DNA of 64,000 nucleotides from Longilinea arvoryzae (GTDB taxonomy: Bacteria > Chloroflexota > Anaerolineae > Anaerolineales > Anaerolineaceae), in contig NZ_DF967972.1 in assembly GCF_001050235.1 (NCBI RefSeq), forward strand, positions 395,357 through 459,356, given 5' to 3'. The notes under the pieces are model-generated. The model searched no databases. It saw only the letters and a program-made list of their open reading frames with translations, and was not told the origin of the DNA. Shown here piece by piece: positions 28,315-36,983 of this stretch; the first letter of the stretch is position 1; the number at the start of each line of letters is the position of its first letter. The translations under genes were made by a program, and so were the position numbers.

Positions 28315-29022
28315 TCAGGCCACGCCCAGGAATAGTTCCGCGAACTTCGGGTCGTTCAGCAAATTCTCACCGCTGTCGGTGCGCCGGATCAGGCCCGATT
28401 CGAGCAGATAAACCCGCGGGCAGTGCATCAGCACGCTGGCGGGATTTTCCTCTACAACCCACAGAATCGCGGTCCCGCCGCGGTTGATGTCCAGAATGTG
28501 GCTGATGACCTCATTCGCCACCACCGGCGCCAGGCCAGTGGTCGGTTCATCCAGCATCAAAAGCTTCGGTTCAAGGATCAGGGCGCTGGCAATGGCCAAC
28601 ATCTGGCGCTCGCCGCCCGAGAGCGTGCGGGCCGCCTGCTTCTGGCGTTTTCCAAGGATCGGAAAACGCTCGTAAGCAGCCTTGATGCGCGGGCCGGGGT
28701 TCTTGAGCATGGTGGATGCCATCTCTAGATTCTCGGCCACGGTTAATCCCGGAAAAACGTTGCGATCCTGCGGAACATAGCCCAAGCCCCAGGTGGGGAG
28801 CATATTGGGTTCGTAATCGTGCACGTTATTCCCGGCGAAGCTCACATTTCCCTTCCAACACGGCAGGAGTCCTGAAATGGCCTTCAGCAGCGTCGATTTA
28901 CCCGCTCCATTCGGGCCGATCACCGCGACCAGTTCGCCCTCATCGACCTTCAAATCGATGCCGTGCAAAATGGGCAGCTTGCCATACCCCGACTCGAGGG
29001 AATTGACGGTTAGAAGCGTCAT
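28315..29022 (-). CDS. livF: Branched-chain amino acid/amide ABC transporter ATPase (LivF-type)
   Basis: 235 residues. Walker A GPNGAGKST, Q-loop region GYVPQDRNVFPGLTV, signature LSGGERQMLAIASAL, Walker B LLMLDEPTTGLAP and the H-loop are present; LivF-type starts with LLTVNSLESGYG. It forms a heterodimer with the LivG-type ATPase to power uptake. The ATG overlaps the livG stop by 4 bases (ATGA), showing translational coupling. Substrate preference is set by the binding protein at the top of the operon. Last gene of the operon. Confidence 0.92.
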   Translation of the reverse strand: MTLLTVNSLESGYGKLPILHGIDLKVDEGELVAVIGPNGAGKSTLLKAISGLLPCWKGNVSFAGNNVHDYEPNMLPTWGLGYVPQDRNVFPGLTVAENLEMASTMLKNPGPRIKAAYERFPILGKRQKQAARTLSGGERQMLAIASALILEPKLLMLDEPTTGLAPVVANEVISHILDINRGGTAILWVVEENPASVLMHCPRVYLLESGLIRRTDSGENLLNDPKFAELFLGVA

Positions 29023-29783
29023 TGCTGCACCCCCAGATAAGCTTCGATCACTCTCTTGTCATGCGCCACGCTTTGGGGCGCGCCGGAAGCGATCAATTTT
29101 CCGTACTGCAAGACGTGCATGTAGGTGCTCAGTTTCATGATAAAGCTCAGGTTGTGACCAATGATAAAGAAGGTCATGCCTTCTTTGTTCAGGTCGAGGA
29201 TCATGTTGGAAAGCCGGTCGAGCATGGCCGGGTTGACGCCGCTGGAGGGTTCATCCATCAACAGCATGCGCGGCGAAAACATGAGCTGCCGGCCGATTTC
29301 GAGCATGCGCGCTTCCGGCGCGCCGAGGTTGGCCGCCTGCTCGTTCAGCTTCTGGGCCAGCCCAATCCGCTCGAGAATGCCATAGGCTCGCGCGATCTGT
29401 TCTTCTTCCTGCGAGCGAATACGCCCGGCCCGGGTATAGATCGACCACAGACTCTCCCCGGTTTGATGCGGATACGCTTCCAACATATTTTCCCAGACGG
29501 TCAGCTTGGGGAAGATGGAGGATACCTGGAAGGTGCGCGCCAGGCCCAGGTTGGCGATTTTATTTTCCGGTAGGCCGGTGATTTCTTCACCTTCGAACCG
29601 GACCTTACCGGCCGTGGGCTTCAAGAAACCGGTGATGACGTTGAAGAGCGTGGTCTTTCCAGAGCCGTTCGGACCAATCAACGCCGTAATGCTGCCTTTT
29701 TCCACAGAAAGGGTACAGTCATCCAGAGCTTTCAACCCGCCGAAATGCATGGAAAGGTTTTCGACTTGCAGCATCGTGGTCAT
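29019..29783 (-). CDS. livG: Branched-chain amino acid/amide ABC transporter ATPase (LivG-type)
   Basis: 254 residues. Walker A GPNGSGKTTLFN, the LivG-specific GLARTFQVSSIFPKLTVWEN, Walker B LLMDEPSSGVNP, and C-terminal LIASGAPQSVAHDKRVIEAYLG. The signature is degenerate: NLGAPEARMLEIGRQL occupies the usual LSxGQ place, so the paired LivF may supply the stronger catalytic site. GGAGGAAGC precedes the ATG, which overlaps the livM stop by 4 bases. Confidence 0.92.
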   Translation of the reverse strand: MTTMLQVENLSMHFGGLKALDDCTLSVEKGSITALIGPNGSGKTTLFNVITGFLKPTAGKVRFEGEEITGLPENKIANLGLARTFQVSSIFPKLTVWENMLEAYPHQTGESLWSIYTRAGRIRSQEEEQIARAYGILERIGLAQKLNEQAANLGAPEARMLEIGRQLMFSPRMLLMDEPSSGVNPAMLDRLSNMILDLNKEGMTFFIIGHNLSFIMKLSTYMHVLQYGKLIASGAPQSVAHDKRVIEAYLGVQQ

Positions 29784-30760
29784 GCTTCCTCCTTCGCCAA
29801 TTGCGATCCTTCTGCGGGCGTCTTCAGCCTGGGCGCAGCCGGGCTCTTCTCAGGCACCAGGCCCAAAGGCCAGAAGCGCAGGATCACAATCAGTACCAGG
29901 CCCTCCAGAATCAACTGGACTGAAGAGACCACCGGGGTCAGTTCGGGCGTGGTCGAGATGAACTTCAAAGCCTGCTGTGCGCCCAGCAGAACGACCGTGC
30001 CGATCACGGCGCCCTTGTTATTGCCCGTTCCGCCGATGACCACCGCGATCCAGGCCGCGAAGGTTACGCTCATGCCAAAGAGGGAAGGCAGAGCCAGGGT
30101 CATGTACCAGGAGTACATGGCGCCCGCGAAACCGCAGATGGCCGCGCCGACCAGGAACGCCCGCATTTTGAAGGAGAAAATATTTTTGCCGGTTGCCAGG
30201 GCAGCCGGTTCGTTATCGCGCATGGCGCGCAGCGAGCGGCCGAACGGCGCCCGGCCGAGGCGCTGGACGACCAGATAGACGAGGACCACGATCAGAATGA
30301 CCAGGAACGCCAGGAAAAACTGGTAATTTTGGCCGGGAATCATTTCCCGGAAGGGCTGCTCGATGTTGATATAGCCGCGCGTGCCGTTCGTCAGCCAGGC
30401 TTCGTTCGACAACAGGTCCTGGATGACTTCCGAGAAGGCGAAGGTTACGATCAGCAGGTAATCGCCGCCCACCCGCACCGTGGGCAGCCCAATGATGAAC
30501 GCGAAGATCGTCGTCACCACACCCGCGGCAATGAAACCCACCCACCAGGGCTGATCGAAATAGAACAGGTAAGCATCCTGTCCGACCGGCGCGCCGCGAG
30601 TCACGATGGCATAAGTGTAGGCGCCGATGGCCACAAAACCCACGATGCCGAAGTTCATCAAACCCGCATACCCGTACTGCATATTGACCGACATCGTCAG
30701 CAGCGCGTAGATGCCCATCAAGATCAGGACGCCTGCCAGGAAGAGAAGTACGTTTAACAT
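29780..30760 (-). CDS. livM: Branched-chain amino acid/amide ABC transporter permease (LivM-type)
   Basis: 326 residues, about eight to nine membrane helices. Family motifs: MQYGYAGLMNFGIVGFVAIGAYTYA near the N-terminus (as MQYGYAGLMNFG followed by the helix), RVGGDYLLIVTFAF, the cytoplasmic GRSLRAMRDNEPAALATGK coupling loop and WIAVVIGGTGNNKGAVIG. The tail ends in a short Ala/Pro/Lys-rich segment. It pairs with the LivH-type permease, encoded 3 bases upstream, to form the channel. Confidence 0.92.
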   Translation of the reverse strand: MLNVLLFLAGVLILMGIYALLTMSVNMQYGYAGLMNFGIVGFVAIGAYTYAIVTRGAPVGQDAYLFYFDQPWWVGFIAAGVVTTIFAFIIGLPTVRVGGDYLLIVTFAFSEVIQDLLSNEAWLTNGTRGYINIEQPFREMIPGQNYQFFLAFLVILIVVLVYLVVQRLGRAPFGRSLRAMRDNEPAALATGKNIFSFKMRAFLVGAAICGFAGAMYSWYMTLALPSLFGMSVTFAAWIAVVIGGTGNNKGAVIGTVVLLGAQQALKFISTTPELTPVVSSVQLILEGLVLIVILRFWPLGLVPEKSPAAPRLKTPAEGSQLAKEEA

Positions 30761-30763
30761 AAC

Positions 30764-31612
30764 TCAGGCCTCCTTGAAAATGCCCTTGGGGCTTACCAGA
30801 AGGACAATGATGATCAGCACGAAGGCGATCACCTGGCTGTACTGGGCCGGGATCACCAGCACGCTCATCTGCGTGATCAAACCGATGATCAAAGCCGCCA
30901 CCATCGCGCCGTAAATACTCCCCAGACCGCCAAGAATCGCGACGATCATGATCATCATGATGTATTCAAAGCCCATATACGGGGTCAACCGGCTGATCAG
31001 GCCGATCATGACGCCGGCCAGCCCGCCCAACCCCGAAGCGATCAACCAGACGTAGATGCGCAGGCGCGGGGTGTTGATACCCCGAATGCGCGCCAGATCG
31101 AAATCGCTGGACATGGCCCGGATGGCCTTGCCGGTTTCGGTCTTGGTCAGAAGGAAATGCAGGAAAAGGACAGCCAGAATGGCGGCCACCACCATCGCAA
31201 TCTGATCGGGCCCCGCCAGCGATAGGTCGCCGATCTTGATGGCGCGCATGGGCGGGAACTTATACTGCTTGACAAACGGTCCGAATAGAATTTCGATGGT
31301 GCCCTGAATGACATAGGAAACGCCGGTGGAAACAATGGCGATCACCAGCGGCGCCCGGCCCTTGAGGGGGAAGAACACCACTTTGGCTGTCAGATAACCA
31401 ATAACGGCAGTGGCCAGCACGGCCACGATCGCCGATGGAATGATATTCCACCCCAGCTTGGCGTTGAAAAAAAAGGTGAAATAGGCCCCGACGGCCAGCA
31501 TTTGCCCGTGAGCGATATTGAGGAAACCCTCAATGCGGCGGATCATCGAAAAGCCCACCGTTGCCAGGAGCAAGATACATCCCATTAAGAGACCATATAC
31601 GGCAAATTGCAT
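30764..31612 (-). CDS. livH: Branched-chain amino acid/amide ABC transporter permease (LivH-type)
   Basis: 282 residues with about eight helices. LivH hallmarks: FLNIAHGQMLAVGAYFTF, KGRAPLVIAIVSTGVSYVIQ, the coupling loop KAIRAMSSDFDLARIRGINT, and GLGSIYGAMVAALIIGL. It lies 154 bases after the binding-protein gene, separated by two hairpins that probably lower its expression relative to the binding protein. Confidence 0.92.
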   Translation of the reverse strand: MQFAVYGLLMGCILLLATVGFSMIRRIEGFLNIAHGQMLAVGAYFTFFFNAKLGWNIIPSAIVAVLATAVIGYLTAKVVFFPLKGRAPLVIAIVSTGVSYVIQGTIEILFGPFVKQYKFPPMRAIKIGDLSLAGPDQIAMVVAAILAVLFLHFLLTKTETGKAIRAMSSDFDLARIRGINTPRLRIYVWLIASGLGGLAGVMIGLISRLTPYMGFEYIMMIMIVAILGGLGSIYGAMVAALIIGLITQMSVLVIPAQYSQVIAFVLIIIVLLVSPKGIFKEA

Positions 31613-31684
31613 GATCTACCCATCCTACACGGTCCGAAGCTGCCAACAGACGGAGACCGGTTTCCGCACGCAGTTTTAGGTTTT

Positions 31685-31756
31685 CCTGCCCCCTCTTATA
31701 AAAGAAGGGGCAGGCTATCGACGGCGCCTTCCGGAGGGAAAATCGCTCCGGAAGGC
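31685..31756 (-). terminator. Two intercistronic hairpins between binding protein and permease genes
   Basis: Hairpin near the binding-protein gene: GCCTTCCGGAG (31726-31736) with CTCCGGAAGGC (31746-31756), 11 perfect pairs. Second hairpin: CCTGCCCC (31685-31692) with GGGGCAGG (31707-31714), extended by partial inner pairing. Such structures commonly cause partial termination or protect upstream mRNA, giving more binding protein than permease. Confidence 0.7.
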
Positions 31757-31766
31757 TTATTCCAGA

Positions 31767-33062
31767 TCAATCACCGAGTTTGAAGTTATCAGCGGTGTAG
31801 AACTTGTAAGTCTTCCAATGATCGCCTTCGGCCTGCAGGATGACCCACGGGGCGGTCACATTGTTGTGCGAGTTGAACTGCAACGGGCCAGAGACGCCCA
31901 TGTACTGGATGGTCTTGCCTTCCTTCAACAAAGCCATGCAATCGGCGTAGGAAAGGCACTGGTTCTCGCCGGTCGTGACGGCCTTCAAATTGGCATTGAT
32001 GGCCTCGCCGGTGGCTTTGCCGCCGATCTGCATGGCCAGGGCTTCGATAATGAAGGAGTCATACAGAGCGCTGGCATACGGGGCAATGGATTCCTGCCCG
32101 GTCTTCGTCTTCCAGAGGTCCAGGAAGCGCTTGTAGGAGGGCGAGTTCACATCATCCGCGCCGGTCTGGCCGAATTGACCCACCATGACGTCCGCACCGA
32201 TCTGCGCCACAACCTCATTCGCGCCCAGGTCGCTGCCCAAAATCCATTTGCCGCCGTAATTGCCGCGATACCACTCGCGCATGATATTGGCAGCCGAGTC
32301 AGCGCCGGCCGAAAGCAGAACGATTTCGGGTTTGGCTTCGAAGACCTTGGCCAGTTCGGCCTGGTAGGAAGTCTGGCCGGGGTTGAAGGCTACGTTGGCG
32401 ACCACTTTGCCGCCGGCGGCCTCGAAGGCATTTTGCATCGTCACCGCATTGCTTTGCGGGGATTCGCTGTTTTCATACAGGTTGGCGGCTGTCTTGAAGC
32501 CTTCATCCAACAAGAATTTAGCCGTACCAATTCCGCAGAAACTATCCGATAAGGCGACACGGTAGACATAATCGCCGCCCTCGGTATCCAACTTTACGGT
32601 ACCGCCCCACTGATTCATAATCGGCACCTTGTTGGTGCGCGCGAAATCGAGCAGGGAGACACTATCGGTGGAGTTCAGACCGAGCAGCGTGATCGCCCCA
32701 TCTGTGAACACAAGTTTGTTGGCGCCGGTCACTGCGCCCTGCGCGGTCGATTCATCGTCTTCTGTCGCCACGGTGACCTTGCAGCCAAGCGGCCCGCCGG
32801 CGGCATTGATTTCTTCGACAGCAATCTCTTCGCCGGGCAGTTGGGCGGCGCCCAGGTCGCCCAGGTCGCCGGTCAGAGAAAGCAGCAAGCCCATCTTGAT
32901 TTCACAGGACGCATTGGATTGAGCCGCGGCGGGGGCATCCGTCGCCTTCGCGGCCGGAGCTGCGGTGGGCGTGGCGGCGCAGCCGACCATCGCCAAAACC
33001 ATGATCAATGTAAAGATAATGCCAGCTGCGCGTCGCAGTTGGACCAAGCCGGATTTCTTCAT
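31767..33062 (-). CDS. ABC transporter substrate-binding lipoprotein (LivK/Peripla_BP_6)
   Basis: 431 residues from the ATG at 33062, 6 bases after GGAG; another ATG precedes it directly. A signal with lipobox MVGC is followed by an ATPTAAPAAKAT linker. The mature domain is a type-1 periplasmic binding fold: IKMGLLLSLTGDLGDLG, EEIAVEEINAAGGPLG, VATEDDESTAQGAVTGA, PEIVLLSAGADSAANIMREW. It captures the solute outside the membrane and delivers it to LivHM. The neighbouring amidohydrolase-like and cupin genes suggest a substrate other than plain leucine, possibly an amide or heterocyclic amino acid, which is an inference. Confidence 0.9.
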   Translation of the reverse strand: MKKSGLVQLRRAAGIIFTLIMVLAMVGCAATPTAAPAAKATDAPAAAQSNASCEIKMGLLLSLTGDLGDLGAAQLPGEEIAVEEINAAGGPLGCKVTVATEDDESTAQGAVTGANKLVFTDGAITLLGLNSTDSVSLLDFARTNKVPIMNQWGGTVKLDTEGGDYVYRVALSDSFCGIGTAKFLLDEGFKTAANLYENSESPQSNAVTMQNAFEAAGGKVVANVAFNPGQTSYQAELAKVFEAKPEIVLLSAGADSAANIMREWYRGNYGGKWILGSDLGANEVVAQIGADVMVGQFGQTGADDVNSPSYKRFLDLWKTKTGQESIAPYASALYDSFIIEALAMQIGGKATGEAINANLKAVTTGENQCLSYADCMALLKEGKTIQYMGVSGPLQFNSHNNVTAPWVILQAEGDHWKTYKFYTADNFKLGD

Positions 33063-33328
33063 CATATTCTCCTCAGGTTGATTGAATGGGAACATTTCTT
33101 TAACATTCGGGAAAGCTACTGAAGTACGTAAAAATTTACTTATTCGGTGGATAGGTATGGGAAAGCACCTCCTTCTATTCCTGAGACCGTACTTTACTGT
33201 TCATTACGGTTGATCAGGTGAATACAAAGCGTAATAAGAAGGCAATAATGGTATAGCCGGAAGCAATCCGGCTATACTTGCTCAATAATGAAATATAAGC
33301 ATTAATAAGTTACGGGGGAATTGGGATT

Positions 33329-33357
33329 ATTGTATACAGCGCAGTATGCAGTGTCAA
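33329..33357 (-). promoter_or_regulatory. Sigma70-type promoter of the transporter operon with inverted repeat
   Basis: Minus strand TTGACA (33352-33357), 17-base spacer, TACAAT (33329-33334). Inside the spacer is an imperfect inverted repeat TGCATAC-N6-GTATACA of the type bound by GntR/FCD repressors. This lies in the 341-base gap between the cupin gene and the binding-protein gene; the rest of that gap is AT-rich and holds a small hairpin (ATAGCCGG...CCGGCTAT, near 33252-33274). Confidence 0.7.
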
Positions 33358-33403
33358 CCAAAATAGTATTGTAATTTAGTTACAAATTTATTTAGAATTA
33401 TCG

Positions 33404-33733
33404 TTAATCCACGATAAACAGCTTCGCTCCCGTGGCGGTATATGAACGATGCGGATCGGTATCATCCGCCACCTGATAGCTGACGCCCGGGGTAAGCACA
33501 AACTCGCGCCCATCCGCCAATTCGGTATGCAGTTCCCCTTCCAGGCAAAATAGAATGTGGCCCTTCTTGCACCAGTGATCCGCGCGGTAACCGGGCGTGT
33601 ATTCGACCAGGCGCACGCGAATCTGGTCGAACTGCTGCGTGCGCCAGTACGCCATGCCGGTTTCACCTTTGTGTTCGGTCGGGACAATTTTGGACCAGTC
33701 GGTCAGGCCAAAGGGAATGTTCTTCATTTCCAT
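33404..33733 (-). CDS. DHCW-motif cupin-fold protein
   Basis: 109 residues. The core contains R-A-D-H-W-C-K-K-G-H, which carries the D-H-C/W-C-type motif that names this small cupin family, then LFCLEGELHTELADGREF and SYQVADDTDPHRSY with a further His. Metal binding through the histidines is likely; function unknown. GGAG lies 8 bases before the ATG. It starts 57 bases after the ATC-hydrolase-like gene on the same strand, so the two are probably one unit. A remnant of a second copy is at 27222-27293. Confidence 0.85.
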   Translation of the reverse strand: MEMKNIPFGLTDWSKIVPTEHKGETGMAYWRTQQFDQIRVRLVEYTPGYRADHWCKKGHILFCLEGELHTELADGREFVLTPGVSYQVADDTDPHRSYTATGAKLFIVD

Positions 33734-33790
33734 GAGAAGCTCCTGTGGTTATGGAATACCGTAAAATCCGAAGGTGGACGCCGGGCGCCC

Positions 33791-34321
33791 TTAATCTACG
33801 TCGCCGGGTTCTTCCAACGTGAACCGGAAATCGCAGACCGGCTGGCCCTGCATGATGGTCTGGGTGCGTGATAGAAGGATGCGCGGATTGAAACCCTGGG
33901 TGAAGGCTCCGTCCCGGCTGCAGGAAAGGCAGAACCCCAGGTCCAGCATCCCCTCACGTTCGTAATATTCGGCATACCGGCAGCGGGTGACATCGAAGGA
34001 GAGGTTTTGGTCACTCTCCTCCAGGATGCGGAAGGAGATGGCCTCGTCTGCAGCCCAGAGCTCGCGGACGACCCTGGCCAGTTCTTTCATGGAATTGCCG
34101 CCTAACTGGCCGGCGACGGCTTTCCCGGCCGAAGCAGCATCCGATTGGATGGCCTCGGCGGCGATTTGCAGCGCCTTTTCCTCGCCCAGTTCGCCGGCGA
34201 ACGCGCGGATCAGGCAGGCCGCCAGCGGCGCCTGGATCTCGCGCCGGGTAAACTGGCTGATCAGCGCAGTTTCCGAAACGGGTGGTTGGCCTTCTGGATT
34301 GGATGAACCCCGGGTGGACAT
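33791..34321 (-). CDS. L-2-amino-thiazoline-4-carboxylate hydrolase (ATC_hyd)-like protein
   Basis: 176 residues. The C-terminal half has the family pattern: FDVTRCRYAEYYEREG, DLGFCLSCSRDGAF with two Cys, GFNPRILLSRTQTIMQG and CDFRF. Characterised ATC hydrolases open the thiazoline ring on the route to L-cysteine; many family members have no tested substrate. RBS GGAAGG precedes the ATG. Gene order (this gene, cupin, amide-type importer, GntR) suggests uptake and processing of a nitrogen- or sulfur-containing heterocycle or amide. Confidence 0.8.
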   Translation of the reverse strand: MSTRGSSNPEGQPPVSETALISQFTRREIQAPLAACLIRAFAGELGEEKALQIAAEAIQSDAASAGKAVAGQLGGNSMKELARVVRELWAADEAISFRILEESDQNLSFDVTRCRYAEYYEREGMLDLGFCLSCSRDGAFTQGFNPRILLSRTQTIMQGQPVCDFRFTLEEPGDVD

Positions 34322-34409
34322 ATCGCCTTCCTTCGAATGATTCGGTTCGCAGTATATTATAGACCGCAGTCAGGTCCCGTCAACCCGGATTCTCAACGCC
34401 GGTTCCGCT

Positions 34410-35285
34410 TCATCGATCACCGCCGTCCCGGATCCAGCCCCGGATCAATCCCAGCAGCAGTTCGTTTTCGCGCAGCGGTCGTTTCTCGACCAGGCGCGCC
34501 GCTGTGACAGGCAGTTTCCAGGCAGCGATTTGCGGTGGGGTGTAACCGCTCAACACGCAATATCTTTCGAGATAAGCAGCGTTGAAGGATTGCCTGAGGA
34601 CCTGTACATATTTCCGAACGGGTCCAGGAATGCCCTCCGGCAGCTCGGATGTGGTCAGGATCAGCGCGGTGCGCGCCGCATCGGCAGCCGGGCTGCCGGC
34701 GCAGGCCGTCATCCAATCCAGCACCACCGCTCGGCCATGGTCGAGGACGATATTGTCGGGGTGAAAATCGCCATGGCACAGGCAGTCGCCGTCGGGCAGC
34801 GGATCCAAAACGGCCAGGATGGCCTCTTTCTCCGCCGGCGTCAGCAGCGGCGTAGCTTGAACGTTGCGGCGGATACCCAGCTTGAAGGATGGGAGGTTGG
34901 CCGGCTTCTTCGTGTTGATTTCGTGCTGCAGGGCAGCCATTCTTTCTGCGCATGCGTGGGACTTCCAGGGAATAAGCATTTCATTCAGCATGGATTTGCC
35001 CTGAACGCGTTCGTATACAATCCCGACCCGACCGTCGTATTCGACCCAATCCATGGCCCGGGGAGCCGGAACGCCACACGCCTGGATTGCCCTGGCTTTA
35101 TCGTACTCTGTCTTTGCAAAAGCCATCGGAAAATCCTGGCGAAAGAGCTTGAGAACGCGGCGATCATCCAACGCATAGACTTCGGCGGTCGCGCCCGCGC
35201 CGATTAAATGATCTGCATTCAACACCAGTTCTGCTGTCAAGGATGCTGTCCTGTTCGTTTTTTGATCCGTTATTATATGGATCAA
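34410..35285 (-). CDS. Aminoglycoside/choline-kinase-family phosphotransferase
   Basis: 291 residues from the ATG at 35285. A TTG about 20 codons downstream with AGGA upstream is a plausible alternative, because similarity begins there (AELVLNADHLIGAGATAEVY). Kinase-like fold: RVLKLF Lys, the catalytic loop CHGDFHPDNIVLD and the Mg-binding VVLDWMTACAG. Members phosphorylate small molecules such as aminoglycosides, homoserine, choline or fructosamine. Nothing in the context identifies the substrate. Confidence 0.85.
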   Translation of the reverse strand: MIHIITDQKTNRTASLTAELVLNADHLIGAGATAEVYALDDRRVLKLFRQDFPMAFAKTEYDKARAIQACGVPAPRAMDWVEYDGRVGIVYERVQGKSMLNEMLIPWKSHACAERMAALQHEINTKKPANLPSFKLGIRRNVQATPLLTPAEKEAILAVLDPLPDGDCLCHGDFHPDNIVLDHGRAVVLDWMTACAGSPAADAARTALILTTSELPEGIPGPVRKYVQVLRQSFNAAYLERYCVLSGYTPPQIAAWKLPVTAARLVEKRPLRENELLLGLIRGWIRDGGDR

Positions 35286-35378
35286 AGCCGCCGGGTGTCA
35301 ATGAATGCAACGGCTGGATCCTCAGTAAATGGATCGGAGTTCGATCGATGGGAATAAAGGACATTAGCGAAATGCAGA

Positions 35379-35699
35379 TCAGCGTCCGGGCGGGCGAAAA
35401 TCGATGCTCATCTTCACCGCTCGATCCATTTCCTCAGGCGTCAGCAAAGCCACACCCTGGATACGAAATGTACCGCTGACATTGCCGGCCAGCGTGACAG
35501 CCATCGCGCTCACGTCATCGGGAAGATTAACAATGATATAGAAATCTTCCCCGCCGGATGAAAAATAGAAGGCCTCCAGTGATTCACCCGCGCTGATCAA
35601 GGCCTGCCTGGCGGCTTCGATGCGCTTCGATCCACCTTCGGCCAGGAGACCCCGAAATCCCTCCGGCGTGCAGGAACCGTGGAAAAGGTATTTTTTCAC
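35379..35699 (-). CDS. GYD-domain protein
   Basis: 106 residues from a GTG start with GAGG 6 bases upstream. Typical of the GYD family (dimeric alpha-beta barrel-like): KKYLFHGSCTPEGFRGL, EAFYFSSGGEDFYIIVNLPDD and VSAMAVTLAGNVSGTF, where the usual Gly-Tyr-Asp is replaced by Gly-Glu-Asp. Function unknown. Stand-alone gene. Confidence 0.75.
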   Translation of the reverse strand: MKKYLFHGSCTPEGFRGLLAEGGSKRIEAARQALISAGESLEAFYFSSGGEDFYIIVNLPDDVSAMAVTLAGNVSGTFRIQGVALLTPEEMDRAVKMSIDFRPPGR

Positions 35700-35905
35700 C
35701 GGACACCTCTCTTTGATCCTACCGGATTTACATTGAAAGACCTGTCATCTGAAGGGCTTTCCCCAAGGATTAGCAAAGCCAGGATTGGAGCGAGTTTTTC
35801 TCCGGTAAAGGGCATATCCCTCACCAGATTCATTATACGGGCTTTGTCCCCCCATCTTTCCACCTGAAAAATCGGCGGGCAGGTTTCTGCATGAAAGGAT
35901 TTCCC

Positions 35906-36175
35906 CTACCGGTCTGCGGCGGGGCTGGGGTTATCCTCGCGTAGCAGCGGTAAAAAGGTCAGCCCCCCAAACAACAGGGCCATCAACCCGACCGCGAAAT
36001 AGGCCGCCGGACTGAGGGCGCCGCCGTCGCTGCCCAACTGTGAAGGGTCAGCCGCGTCCGTCCGCGCAGACTGGCCAATGTCGGCAGCCTGCACGCCAAC
36101 CGTTCGAACCGGCAATACGATCCCGACCAACAGGACCGCCAGAAAAAGGATTCGCATCCAAGTGAATTTCTTCAT
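35906..36175 (-). CDS. Small secreted or membrane protein with C-terminal helix
   Basis: 89 residues from the ATG at 36175, favoured because GGAGCGGAGC lies just before it and the N-terminus then forms a clean signal (MKKFTWMRILFLAVLLVG). A short hydrophilic middle (DIGQSARTDAADPSQLGSDG) and one membrane helix (about 55-77) are followed by a 12-residue tail. No family recognised. It lies just downstream of the response-regulator gene on the same strand and might belong to that regulon, which is a guess. Confidence 0.5.
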   Translation of the reverse strand: MKKFTWMRILFLAVLLVGIVLPVRTVGVQAADIGQSARTDAADPSQLGSDGGALSPAAYFAVGLMALLFGGLTFLPLLREDNPSPAADR

Positions 36176-36311
36176 GCTCCGCTCCATAAAAATCGATGAT
36201 GCCCTTTGAACAGCGTAAGGATAACGGAACGGCGTGAAAATGAGATCAGCCCGCGGATGGAAATGATCTCCGTTCACGGGCTGATCTTTGGGTAACGGCC
36301 GTATCGAAAAC

Positions 36312-36983
36312 CTAAGCGCTGCCGTTCTGGCTGCGCCGCACGATGCCTTCCTGCCAGGCGAACACCGCCGCCTGGGTGCGGTCGGCCAGGTGCAGCTTGC
36401 TGAGGATGTTGGTGATGTGGGTCTTGACCGTTTTTTCGCTGATCACCAGGGCTTCGGCAATTTCGCGGTTGTTCTTGCCGGCGGCCACCTGGCGCAGCAC
36501 GTCCAGTTCGCGATCGGTTAACTCCTGAAACGGGTTGATGCCCTGCGAGCGCGCCCCGTGGATCTCCTGCACCATGCGCGCGGCCACCCGCGGGTTCAAA
36601 ACCGCTTCGCCGGCTCGCGCCCGCCGTACGGTTTCAGCCAGGTCGTCCGGATCGATATCCTTGAGCACGTAGGATAACGCCCCGGCGCGGATGGCCGGGA
36701 AGATGTGTTCGTCCTCGTGGTACGAGGTCAACACGATCACCTGCGTGGACGGACTGACCTTCTTGATCTGGCGCGTGGCTTCGACACCGTCCATCTGCGG
36801 CAGCAGCAAATCCATCAGCACCACGTCCGGCGCCAGGTCCATCACCTGCTGCACGGCCTCTTCGCCGGTGCCGGCCTCGCCGACCACCTCGATATCCGGC
36901 TGGGTATTGAAATAGGCGCGCAGTCCCATGCGCACCACGCTGTGGTCATCGACCAACAGCACGCTAATCTTGTCAGTTTGCAT
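36312..36983 (-). CDS. NarL/LuxR-family response regulator
   Basis: 223 residues. Receiver domain 6-122: acidic pair DD at 12-13, phospho-acceptor Asp58 in VVLMDLLLPQMDG, Thr in VLTSYHEDE, Lys in VLKDI. C-terminal LuxR HTH: LTDRELDVLRQVAAGKNNREIAEAL and VKTHITNILSKLHL. Its ATG overlaps the end of the histidine-kinase gene by 11 bases, so the two form a cognate pair. It is at the end of an operon with an ABC exporter and may control that exporter. Confidence 0.95.
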   Translation of the reverse strand: MQTDKISVLLVDDHSVVRMGLRAYFNTQPDIEVVGEAGTGEEAVQQVMDLAPDVVLMDLLLPQMDGVEATRQIKKVSPSTQVIVLTSYHEDEHIFPAIRAGALSYVLKDIDPDDLAETVRRARAGEAVLNPRVAARMVQEIHGARSQGINPFQELTDRELDVLRQVAAGKNNREIAEALVISEKTVKTHITNILSKLHLADRTQAAVFAWQEGIVRRSQNGSA

